A DNA stretch of 5,989 nucleotides, from assembly GCA_018897415.1 (NCBI GenBank), contig JAHIKR010000048.1, forward strand, positions 1 through 5,989, read 5' to 3'. Source of the DNA: Pseudomonadota bacterium (GTDB taxonomy: Bacteria; Desulfobacterota; Desulfobacteria; Desulfobacterales; ETH-SRB1). The position numbers were made by a program, and so were the translations under genes. Below the pieces are notes generated by a model. It made no database searches and had not been told where the DNA came from. It saw nothing but the letters and a program-made list of their open reading frames with translations. This document shows positions 1 to 5,843 of the stretch, piece by piece; the first letter of the stretch is position 1, and each line of letters starts with the position of its first letter.

Positions 1-125
1 ATCTTGAGCCGGAAGTAGCGGATGTTTTGCGTAAGCTGGCGGGAGAAAAAGGGGTTCAGGTTGATACAATTGTTAACGACTGGATCAAAAAAAATATAGC
101 TTTAATAGAGACAGTAATCCATTAG
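1..125 (+). CDS. C-terminal end of a probable ribbon-helix-helix (CopG-like) antitoxin, 5' end outside the window
   Basis: An open frame enters from the left edge (first full codon at position 3) and stops at TAG 123-125, leaving 40 visible residues. It begins LEPEVADVLRKLAGEKGV and continues through VDTIVNDWIKKNIALIE. The pattern of a 'L-P-E' strand end, a helix with R-K-L-A-x-E-K-G, then V-x-x-x-V-N-D-W-I-K-K, resembles the helical part of small ribbon-helix-helix antitoxins. These bind operator DNA as dimers and neutralise a toxin encoded next to them. The partner would have to lie upstream, outside the window, because no toxin follows directly. A second antitoxin-like gene of a different family begins 172 bp downstream. 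The family call rests on a short fragment and could be wrong; the existence of a coding end here is more secure than its function. Confidence 0.5.
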   Translation, partial: LEPEVADVLRKLAGEKGVQVDTIVNDWIKKNIALIETVIH

Positions 126-161
126 GGACATGGATAAGAAGGGATTACTATGGGACATGAG

Positions 162-236
162 ATTGCGAAGCTATATGGTGAATAAAATGAAGACAATATT
201 TGCATGGTTGATAATCCTGATGTTTTTGGGAAGCGG
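162..236 (+). repeat. 75-bp direct repeat, copy 1 (displaced cytochrome start region and signal peptide)
   Basis: This segment matches 556-630 with no gaps at an offset of 394 bp. By hand I count 4 mismatches in 75 positions. It covers the bases just upstream of the start codon, the start itself (ATG 187 matching ATG 581) and codons for almost the whole signal peptide of the octahaem cytochrome. Similarity ends abruptly after GGGAAGCGG. It is therefore a partial duplication of the 5' end of a cytochrome gene, or the stub of a second, nearly identical cytochrome gene whose body was replaced. Confidence 0.9.
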
Positions 237-300
237 TTTTGCATTGCTCTCTGGTCCTCGGCTATTCACAAAAACGAATTATGGAGGTATGTCAACTTGA
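187..300 (+). pseudogene. Truncated cytochrome signal-peptide remnant, 37-codon open frame
   Basis: From ATG 187 the frame reads MKTIFAWLIILMFLGSGFAL and runs on for 17 more residues to TGA 298-300. The first 16-17 residues are those of the octahaem cytochrome's signal peptide. The remainder is unrelated and contains no CXXCH motif. The peptide keeps a hydrophobic core that could still engage the Sec machinery, but no mature domain follows. Its stop codon overlaps the TTG start of the antitoxin gene as TTGA, an arrangement that often gives translational coupling. I read it as the remnant of a duplicated or disrupted cytochrome gene. It could instead act as a translated leader for the antitoxin, or not be translated at all. 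An alternative in-frame ATG lies at 175. Confidence 0.55.
283..288 (+). promoter_or_regulatory. Ribosome binding site GGAGGT deciding the TTG start of the antitoxin
   Basis: GGAGGT lies 8 bases before TTG 297 and is the best Shine-Dalgarno match in the left part of the window. It supports TTG 297 over the in-frame ATG at 204, which lies inside the duplicated signal-peptide sequence and has no such site. Confidence 0.75.
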
Positions 301-512
301 AAACGAAAGATTTAATAGCGGAGGTAATTTCCCTTCCGGTGGAGGAAAGGGCGATTGTCGTCGACTCCGTCCTCAGGAGTCTGAATCCGCCAGATTCTGA
401 CATTGACCGGAAATGGGCGGCCATAGTCAGACGTCGTCTTTCAGAGCTACGTTCAGGCGAAGTCAAGGCCGTCCCGGGAGAAGAAGTATTTAGCAGGATT
501 TGGAAGCGTTGA
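297..512 (+). CDS. Antitoxin of the 'putative addiction module component' family (PF09720/TIGR02574-like), apparently without a toxin
   Basis: This 71-aa protein begins MKTKDLIAEVISLPVEERA and continues with a helix (VVDSVLRSL), a D-P-like turn (NPPDSDID), then W40 and a basic helix (RRRLSEL). It ends with SGEVKAVPGEEVF (53-65) and a basic tail. The L-P-V-E-E-R segment near residue 13, the central Trp, and 'SGEV..(V/I)PGEEV' near the C-terminus are hallmarks of the short unstable antitoxins annotated as putative addiction module components, which are usually 65-75 aa. In that family a RelE/ParE-type toxin gene normally follows within a few bases. Here only 44 bp separate it from the duplicated cytochrome leader, so it is an orphan in this window. 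TTG 297 was chosen because of the GGAGGT site 8 bases upstream and because translation from ATG 204 would start inside the repeat in a foreign frame. The start overlaps the stop of the preceding micro-ORF. Confidence 0.8.
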   Translation: MKTKDLIAEVISLPVEERAIVVDSVLRSLNPPDSDIDRKWAAIVRRRLSELRSGEVKAVPGEEVFSRIWKR

Positions 513-558
513 GTAGTTAACCACTCGACCAATTGTCCACTCGACTACTCGACTAATT
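511..558 (+). repeat. Degenerate 8-bp tandem repeat array, about six units
   Basis: Read in steps of eight from 511, the units are GAGTAGTT, AACCACTC, GACCAATT, GTCCACTC, GACTACTC and GACTAATT. This gives an approximate consensus GACYAMTY. The heptamer ACTCGAC occurs at 523, 539 and 547. The first two units form a near-palindrome (GAGTAGTTAACCACTC, 511-526) centred on GTTAAC. The array begins at the last two bases of the antitoxin gene's stop codon and ends where the second leader repeat begins. Confidence 0.65.
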
Positions 559-630
559 GCGAAGCTATATGGTAAATAATATGAAGACAATATTTGCATG
601 GTTGATAACCCTCATGTTTTTGGGAAGCGG
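556..630 (+). repeat. 75-bp direct repeat, copy 2 (functional cytochrome leader)
   Basis: This is the partner of 162-236, at an offset of 394 bp with 4 mismatches. Three of the mismatches fall in the coding part after ATG 581 or immediately before it: AAA to AAT before the start, ATC to ACC (Ile to Thr) and CTG to CTC (silent). The fourth, GTG to GTA further upstream, would be silent if translation began at ATG 569. This copy continues into the full cytochrome gene. Confidence 0.9.
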
Positions 631-1834
631 AGTTGGTTATGCAGGGACTTATACCGATTCGGCGCATGGGAATGCTGATGGCAACGGGGTCGACCGCACT
701 CCTTTTCCGGCTTACACTCCAGGCAATTGTGCACACTGCCATGAGCAGCATGCCAGCATTGAAGGCTCAGATACTGGTGCGGCCAATTATTTACTGTTTA
801 ATACAAGATCTACAAATTTATCTGGTAGTGCTCCTTCGGGCTTTTGCTTTGATTGTCATGGAGGTTCATCCCAAACCAGTTCTATTACTATTAACAGGAG
901 CTATAGTAAAAATTTTGGCGGCAAGTCGACGGTTGACGACAGCACCATTGCGGCTCAATTTAATCATACTGCATCAGGTTCCTCTCATTACCTTCCGAAT
1001 ATTGTTACACAAATACTGGGGAAAAGCCTAGTAACTGCCGCGAATGTCTCTTGGTCATTAAATGCCAACCTCGACCCATGCGATGCCTGTCATAACCCCC
1101 ATATCGCTAAAAGAAATTATCCTGTTGCCTTTGAAGACACGACTATACTCAAAACTGCTATATCACGCCCTTCTGATCATGATAACCTGTGGGGAGATGA
1201 TACTGATGAAAGGATGAGTTCCTATAACTACCAGCCGCCATACTGGAGCGGCAGTACCAACTATGAGCCAGATGAAGGGGCCGTTGCGGCCACTTCCAAA
1301 GTCAATACGCCTGATTATGTCACCTTTTGTACTGATTGCCACAATACCTCCAATACCATTACCAGTTCCAATCCTCGTATAGGTACAGGTCGTGCTCTTA
1401 GGCAGATCGATTGGTCAGTCGATGGCGATAAACACGGCGCCAAAAATGCGACCGAATATATTACGGTTGATTCGCCTTATACGGCCGGGGCTGCTCCCGT
1501 ACCGGGTTACGTGCTTTCATGTTTAGATTGCCACGAGCCCCATGGCTCAACTAATAACGTGTTTCTGATAAGGACCGAGGTAAATGACACAAATCTTGCA
1601 GGCAGTATCACCAGCTTTTCCACCGCGAGTTGGCGATACCTCTGCGCCAGGTGCCATGATGATAATAATAAGAGTATCCACCATGACAATAATGATTGGG
1701 CCTATATAGAACAGAAATCGTGCGGCGACTGCCACGGAGGCTATCCCATTACATGCAGCAATTGCCATTATCATAATTCCTCGAAAACCAATTGCAACAA
1801 TCCCGCTTTACCTGCTACCAGGGATACATTCTAA
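581..1834 (+). CDS. Secreted octahaem c-type cytochrome with eight CXXCH motifs
   Basis: This 417-aa protein is predicted to be exported and to carry eight covalently bound haems for electron transfer in the periplasm or at the cell surface. A Sec signal peptide begins MKTIFAWLITLMFLG and probably ends after GVGYA (residue 21). Haem motifs, numbered from ATG 581, are CAHCH 50-54, CFDCH 89-93, CDACH 167-171, CTDCH 250-254, CLDCH 314-318, CARCH 355-359, CGDCH 381-385 and CSNCH 392-396. Three have the 'CxxCHxxH' form (CAHCHEQH, CDACHNPH, CLDCHEPH) of the doubled-CXXCH cytochromes; the extra His may be an axial ligand. Many other His residues could supply sixth ligands. Spacing is uneven, with 60-80-residue haem-poor stretches in the middle and four haems in the last third. 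No membrane anchor is visible. The redox partner cannot be named from sequence. The start is uncertain because none of the candidates (TTG 557, ATG 569, ATG 581) has a good Shine-Dalgarno site. ATG 581 gives the most typical signal peptide. The next gene follows after 78 bp. Confidence 0.92.
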   Translation: MKTIFAWLITLMFLGSGVGYAGTYTDSAHGNADGNGVDRTPFPAYTPGNCAHCHEQHASIEGSDTGAANYLLFNTRSTNLSGSAPSGFCFDCHGGSSQTSSITINRSYSKNFGGKSTVDDSTIAAQFNHTASGSSHYLPNIVTQILGKSLVTAANVSWSLNANLDPCDACHNPHIAKRNYPVAFEDTTILKTAISRPSDHDNLWGDDTDERMSSYNYQPPYWSGSTNYEPDEGAVAATSKVNTPDYVTFCTDCHNTSNTITSSNPRIGTGRALRQIDWSVDGDKHGAKNATEYITVDSPYTAGAAPVPGYVLSCLDCHEPHGSTNNVFLIRTEVNDTNLAGSITSFSTASWRYLCARCHDDNNKSIHHDNNDWAYIEQKSCGDCHGGYPITCSNCHYHNSSKTNCNNPALPATRDTF

Positions 1835-1903
1835 TGTGTATGGCTCAAGTAAACGTTTATTGGGTTCTCATTAACCGGAAAAGTCCAGGATAGAATCGTT
1901 GAC

Positions 1904-1910
1904 AGGAAAG
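1904..1910 (+). promoter_or_regulatory. Ribosome binding site for the GTG start at 1913
   Basis: AGGAAAG just before GTG 1913 is a reasonable purine-rich Shine-Dalgarno site. It supports the GTG start over the in-frame ATG at 1934, which would cut into the first membrane helix. The ATG at 1911 is followed at once by a stop in its own frame. Confidence 0.55.
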
Positions 1911-1912
1911 AT

Positions 1913-4900
1913 GTGATTCGCAGTTTGATATTGATGTGCTTTTTCATGTCAGGCGCCTGTAGCCTGATTTACGAGGTGGCCTGGATAAGGCTGCTGAGCC
2001 TGGTATTTGGGAACACTGTTTTTGCCTTAAGCGCTGTTTTAACCTCCTTCATGGGCGGCCTGGCCATGGGGAGTCTTTTCTTTGGTAAATTTTGCGATAA
2101 GCTTATCAGGAATTCCGGATCATCCGGGGATTCAAATCTCTTAAAGTTATATGCTTTTTTAGAGGCAGGGATAGGGGTATATTGTTTTTTTACCCCTTTA
2201 ATCTTTAAGGGAATTGAAGCGATTTATATTAAGGCATATCAAGGTCTCTCCTTTTATCCCTTTACCATACTCCGTTTTCTTTTGTGCATGTCGGTTCTGC
2301 TAATTCCCACATTCTTTATGGGCGCCACCCTGCCGATATTAAGCAAATATTTCATCAAGAATTATCAGCGGCTGGGAAAGGGGGTGGGAGATCTTTACGC
2401 TATCAATACCTTTGGGGCTGTCCTGGGTGTCATCTTTGCCGGCTATCTATTGCCCACCCTCGTCGGAATAAAGATGACGATCTATATGACCGCTGTCACA
2501 AATATGGGAATAGCCCTATTGATCTTATTGCTGGCAAAGCTTTCAACGCATCGTTCACGTTTGCCGGCACACTCACTTCCGGCCACTTCTACCAGCCTCT
2601 GGCCCGTAGGAGCCTCCGCCCAGGGGGGAGAGCGATGGCATTCAATCGCGATCCTCGTAGCATTCGGGCTTGCCGGGCTTGCCTCCATGATTTATGAAGT
2701 AGGTTGGGCACGTGTTTTGGCCCTAATACTTGGTAGCTCCACTTACGCTTTCACTACCATGCTGGTTACCTTCCTCGCAGGAATCGCCCTTGGGAGTTTC
2801 TTGTTTGCCCGGCTATGGGGAAAAAGAAGGGTTAGCCTGGCCATGCTGGGGGCGATCGAGCTGGGAATTGGCTTAACGGCTTTTGCGATGATGCCCATTT
2901 TAGGAAAATTACCTTATTATCTTCTAGAACTTTCCCCTACTTTTGGCAATAGCTTTACCGGGATTATATCTTTACAGTTCATCTTTTGCTTTATGGTCAT
3001 GCTTATTCCTACTCTCTTAATGGGAGCTGCTTTCCCTATAGCAAGCAGGCTCTACACAAAAAACCTGCCTGGTTTGGGAGGAAGCATTGGTAGAGTATAT
3101 GGCGCTAATACCTTTGGTTGCATTTTAGGTTCCTTTATGGCGGGGTTCATACTTATTCCTTTTACAGGAGTTCAGGCAACTCTGTGGCTGGCTATTTTGA
3201 TTAATAGCTTCATAGGTATTACTTTGCTTATCTTAGACCAAAAAAGGGCTTTTTTTAAATTATGCTATGGCTGTTTATTTACTATCCCTCTCACCGGCAT
3301 TTTTTGGGTTCCCGGGTGGGACAAAGCGATTATGACCAGCGGAATATCTGTTTATGCAAGTTGCCGTCATAACGAACAATTAGGTGAAAGGATTCATAAC
3401 AAAAATCTTCTTTATTATAAAGACGGGGCAAATTGTACCGTCTCTGTTGTAAGGGAAGTTATAGAGACAAGGCGTATACCATATCTGTCGAGCGACCACC
3501 ATGATAGAGTAAATTCAGGCCATGAGCATAGCGAGGCACTTTATCTAAAGGTCAATGGAAAGACCGATGCCTCCAATGTCAAAGGTGATATGGTCAACCA
3601 GCTTTTGTTGGGTTATCTGCCCGTTTTGTTACATCCTGATCCGCAAAATGCCTTTGTCCTTGGATTAGGGAGCGGGATTACCGTGGGGGCACTGGCCCAA
3701 TACCCGCTAAGGGAGATAGATTGTGTTGAGATAGAACAGGCGGTGGTGGAAGCCGCCCGATATTTCAACAATTACAATCATAATGTCTTGAAAGATCCCA
3801 GGCTGAATTTGATCATAGCAGATGGCAGAAATTACCTTTTAGCCACCAGAAAAAGATATGATATCATTGTTTCTGAGCCTTCCAATCCCTGGATAGCCGG
3901 TATTTCAAGCCTTTTTACCAGAGAGCACTATGAACTGTGCAAAAGCCGTTTAAATCGTGATGGTATCATGGTTCAGTGGGCCCATACCTACTCCATGTCA
4001 GAGCAAGATTTCAAGATGATTATAAATACGTTTAGAAGTGTTTTCCCGCATTGTCAGGTGTGGTTTAGCACAAAGGATGATATCCTCTTGATCGGGAAAC
4101 ATAATGAAATTAAAATAGATTATCAGATACTCTCAGAGAGGATGGCAAGATTTCCCCAAATTAGAGCCGACTTAAAAAACCTATCTCTTAATCTCCCACC
4201 CTCCATATTCAGTTGTTATTTGTTGGGAGAAGAAGATGTTCAAAAATTTACAGCTTTTTCCAAATTAAATACCGATGATCTCCCTTTGTTGGAATTTTCT
4301 GCGCCCAGGAATTTGTATACACTTAAGAGAGAGGAAAACTTTAAGGGAATCCTAAGATATAAAACCTCCCCTTTGCCTCCTTTAATCAATTTTGAACCGG
4401 ATGAATTTCAGAAGTCTGATTTTTATTGTAACCTTGGAATTTGTTGTTTCGATAGAGGATTAACCGGAGAGGCCTTAAAGAATTTTTTGCGGGCAGTAAG
4501 GATCGAACCCCAAAATTCTCTATCACACATGTACTTAGGCAGAATTTATCTCTCTCAAGGAGTATACCTAAAGGCATTAAAGGAATTCAATACTAGTATT
4601 AATCTTAATTCTGGAGAGGCTTATGCGTATTATTATCGTGGCAAAACATATCATCGGCAGGAATTGTTCCATGAGGCCCTCAAGGATTTTCAAAGGGCTC
4701 TGAAGATTTTGCCCGATGAATACAGATTTAAAAAGGCCAAGAGCCTTGCCCAGGAAAAATATAAAAATTATTTGGCGTGGCTCCAGTTAGAACCTGAAGG
4801 ACCTCAAGAAGCAGATTTTTATTATAAACGGGGTGTTTCCTATTTCCAAAAAGGATTAATAAAAGAGGCTTTGAGGGAATTTTTGCGGGCAAAAAGGCTT

Positions 4901-5566
4901 GACCCTCAAAACCCGTCTGTTCATATGGATCTGGGTAAGATTTATCATTCTCAGAGGCTTTATCTCAAGGCTATGGGGGAGCTGAATACTACCGTTGCAC
5001 TTGATCCTGAGGAGGCTTATGCCTATTACTACCGGGGGAGGATCTCTTATGGACAGGAATTCTTCCATGAGGCCCTCATAGATTTTCAAAAGGCAATGGA
5101 GATTTCGCCTCATGAGCACCTGTTCAAGATAGCCAATGCCTGTGTCTTGATGGATATGAAAAAATATGGTTTAGCAGTTGTCCAGTTAGAACAGGCTTTA
5201 AATAAAGACCTCTCTAAAGACTCTCTTTTTTGGGACAGACTGGGTATGTGCTATTATCATTTAGGGCAATATCCCAAGGCCGCAAAGGCCATTAGAACGG
5301 CCCTGGAAATTTCGCCCAGGTCCTACGAAATCAGGCGCCATCTGGCAGATGTTTATTTGAGTCAGAGCAATTATCCTGAAGCCATAGATATGTATCAGTC
5401 CGTAGTTGAATTGAATCCAAATCTTCTTTCAGCGCATGTGAATTTGGGTGTGTGCTATTACCATCAAGGCAATTACGCAGAAGCCAGAACCCACTTGCAA
5501 AAGGTTTTAGAACGCGACCCGTACAATCAAAGAGCTATAGAGGTGGTAATGCAGTTAGAAAGATGA
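1913..5566 (+). CDS. Fused transporter-like membrane domain / spermidine-synthase-like domain / TPR protein
   Basis: This 1217-aa protein has three parts. Residues 1-466 form two homologous membrane halves of about six helices each, plus a probable extra helix at 447-466. The repeated motifs are IYEVAW (19-24) and IYEVGW (260-265), IPTFFMGA (131-138) and IPTLLMGA (365-372), and NTFGAVLG (165-172) and NTFGCILG (399-406). Residues 500-740 resemble spermidine synthase: strand LKVNGKTDAS (545-554), SAM loop LGLGSG (583-588), acidic E606 in VEIE, DGR (637-639) and SEPSNPW (654-660). Residues 836-1205 carry ten TPR units. The family is known as 'fused MFS/spermidine synthase', but its substrate is not established. 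The usual catalytic D-x-x-D-P of aminopropyltransferases is replaced by E-P-S-N-P, so polyamine synthesis is doubtful. The protein should sit in the inner membrane with the SAM-binding domain in the cytoplasm; the topology of the TPR tail is uncertain. It lies 78 bp after the cytochrome gene with no obvious terminator between, so co-transcription is plausible. A His-rich insert lies at 528-541. Confidence 0.88.
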   Translation: MIRSLILMCFFMSGACSLIYEVAWIRLLSLVFGNTVFALSAVLTSFMGGLAMGSLFFGKFCDKLIRNSGSSGDSNLLKLYAFLEAGIGVYCFFTPLIFKGIEAIYIKAYQGLSFYPFTILRFLLCMSVLLIPTFFMGATLPILSKYFIKNYQRLGKGVGDLYAINTFGAVLGVIFAGYLLPTLVGIKMTIYMTAVTNMGIALLILLLAKLSTHRSRLPAHSLPATSTSLWPVGASAQGGERWHSIAILVAFGLAGLASMIYEVGWARVLALILGSSTYAFTTMLVTFLAGIALGSFLFARLWGKRRVSLAMLGAIELGIGLTAFAMMPILGKLPYYLLELSPTFGNSFTGIISLQFIFCFMVMLIPTLLMGAAFPIASRLYTKNLPGLGGSIGRVYGANTFGCILGSFMAGFILIPFTGVQATLWLAILINSFIGITLLILDQKRAFFKLCYGCLFTIPLTGIFWVPGWDKAIMTSGISVYASCRHNEQLGERIHNKNLLYYKDGANCTVSVVREVIETRRIPYLSSDHHDRVNSGHEHSEALYLKVNGKTDASNVKGDMVNQLLLGYLPVLLHPDPQNAFVLGLGSGITVGALAQYPLREIDCVEIEQAVVEAARYFNNYNHNVLKDPRLNLIIADGRNYLLATRKRYDIIVSEPSNPWIAGISSLFTREHYELCKSRLNRDGIMVQWAHTYSMSEQDFKMIINTFRSVFPHCQVWFSTKDDILLIGKHNEIKIDYQILSERMARFPQIRADLKNLSLNLPPSIFSCYLLGEEDVQKFTAFSKLNTDDLPLLEFSAPRNLYTLKREENFKGILRYKTSPLPPLINFEPDEFQKSDFYCNLGICCFDRGLTGEALKNFLRAVRIEPQNSLSHMYLGRIYLSQGVYLKALKEFNTSINLNSGEAYAYYYRGKTYHRQELFHEALKDFQRALKILPDEYRFKKAKSLAQEKYKNYLAWLQLEPEGPQEADFYYKRGVSYFQKGLIKEALREFLRAKRLDPQNPSVHMDLGKIYHSQRLYLKAMGELNTTVALDPEEAYAYYYRGRISYGQEFFHEALIDFQKAMEISPHEHLFKIANACVLMDMKKYGLAVVQLEQALNKDLSKDSLFWDRLGMCYYHLGQYPKAAKAIRTALEISPRSYEIRRHLADVYLSQSNYPEAIDMYQSVVELNPNLLSAHVNLGVCYYHQGNYAEARTHLQKVLERDPYNQRAIEVVMQLER
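4418..4813 (+). repeat. 396-nt tandem repeat unit A encoding TPRs 1-3 plus linker
   Basis: This unit encodes residues 836-967: three 34-residue TPRs and a 30-residue linker. It aligns in frame and without gaps to the next 396 nt over the three TPRs. By hand I count 57 of 102 identical residues. Shared landmarks are DFY at the start, HM.LG.IY.SQ, and AYYYRG followed by FHEAL.DFQ.A. The linker (938-967) looks like a shortened form of TPR 7 of the second unit. Confidence 0.8.
4814..5209 (+). repeat. 396-nt tandem repeat unit B encoding TPRs 4-6 and most of TPR 7
   Basis: This unit encodes residues 968-1099 and matches unit A at an exact 396-nt offset. For example, TTCCATGAGGCCCTC occurs at 4667 and again at 5063. 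TPR 7 (1070-1103) keeps the full 34-residue length that the corresponding linker in unit A lacks. TPRs 8-10 (1104-1205) follow and are not part of the duplication. Confidence 0.8.
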
Positions 5567-5843
5567 AACTTCCCACTGCAAAAAGATGGGATGTTGGAAT
5601 ATATATCTAAGGTTCAGGTTCTTACTCCACATATCCTTCCTTTCCTGACTTTTTGAACCGCTCCATTCTTGATTTTTAGCATTGGTTTTATTCCTAACTG
5701 AACAACCCAAGAATTATGCAACAAATTTACATAATAATAGAAAAATTATTTCACATTTTGGAGTTCTGGTCAAGGCTTGATCTTTTCATGAAATTTGATA
5801 TATTATCTTTTGAAAACACCTTTGATGCTTGCGGGAATAGAAT
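5567..5843 (+). other. AT-rich intergenic region, no gene seen
   Basis: This 277-bp stretch has no convincing open frame on either strand and rises in A+T content toward its right half. It contains a promoter-like pair near its right end. Two weak inverted repeats exist: TCCCA/TGGGA near 5571-5592, and GGTTCA 5611-5616 with TGAACC 5654-5659. Neither is followed by a clean T tract, so I do not call a terminator for the preceding gene. Confidence 0.6.
5777..5804 (+). promoter_or_regulatory. Sigma-70-type promoter candidate for the aldolase/dehydrogenase gene
   Basis: TTGATC (5777-5782) and TATATT (5799-5804) are separated by 16 bp. They match the -35 and -10 consensus at 4 of 6 and 5 of 6 positions. 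TATTAT at 5801-5806 is an alternative -10 with an 18-bp spacer. Transcription would start near 5811, leaving a leader of about 33 nt before ATG 5844. Confidence 0.45.

Noticed and set aside
150..185. 11-codon leader peptide (ATG 150 to TAA 183-185) just before ATG 187
   Set aside because: It is too short to support as a gene and has no conserved counterpart upstream of the second leader copy.
204..512. Longer 102-aa form of the antitoxin starting at ATG 204
   Set aside because: The extra 31 residues come from the duplicated signal-peptide sequence read in another frame. TTG 297 has a much better ribosome binding site and gives the family's usual length.
511..558. CRISPR-like array
   Set aside because: The units are only 8 bp and degenerate, without spacers.
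162..630. Insertion sequence bounded by 75-bp direct repeats
   Set aside because: There is no transposase and there are no terminal inverted repeats, and the repeats are parts of a gene start rather than element ends.
1547..1774. Minus-strand open frames over the cytochrome gene
   Set aside because: They lie antisense to strongly supported haem-motif coding sequence and resemble no family.
1850..1859. Palindrome TAAACGTTTA between the cytochrome and the fused gene
   Set aside because: It is a single 10-bp palindrome with no second copy and no promoter context that I could support as an operator.
2284..2697. 137-aa + strand frame inside the membrane domain
   Set aside because: It is an out-of-frame shadow of the 1217-codon gene, with no recognisable motif.
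5571..5659. Terminator candidates after the fused gene (TCCCA/TGGGA and GGTTCA/TGAACC)
   Set aside because: The stems are 5-6 bp, the second loop is nearly 40 nt, and neither is followed by a proper T run.
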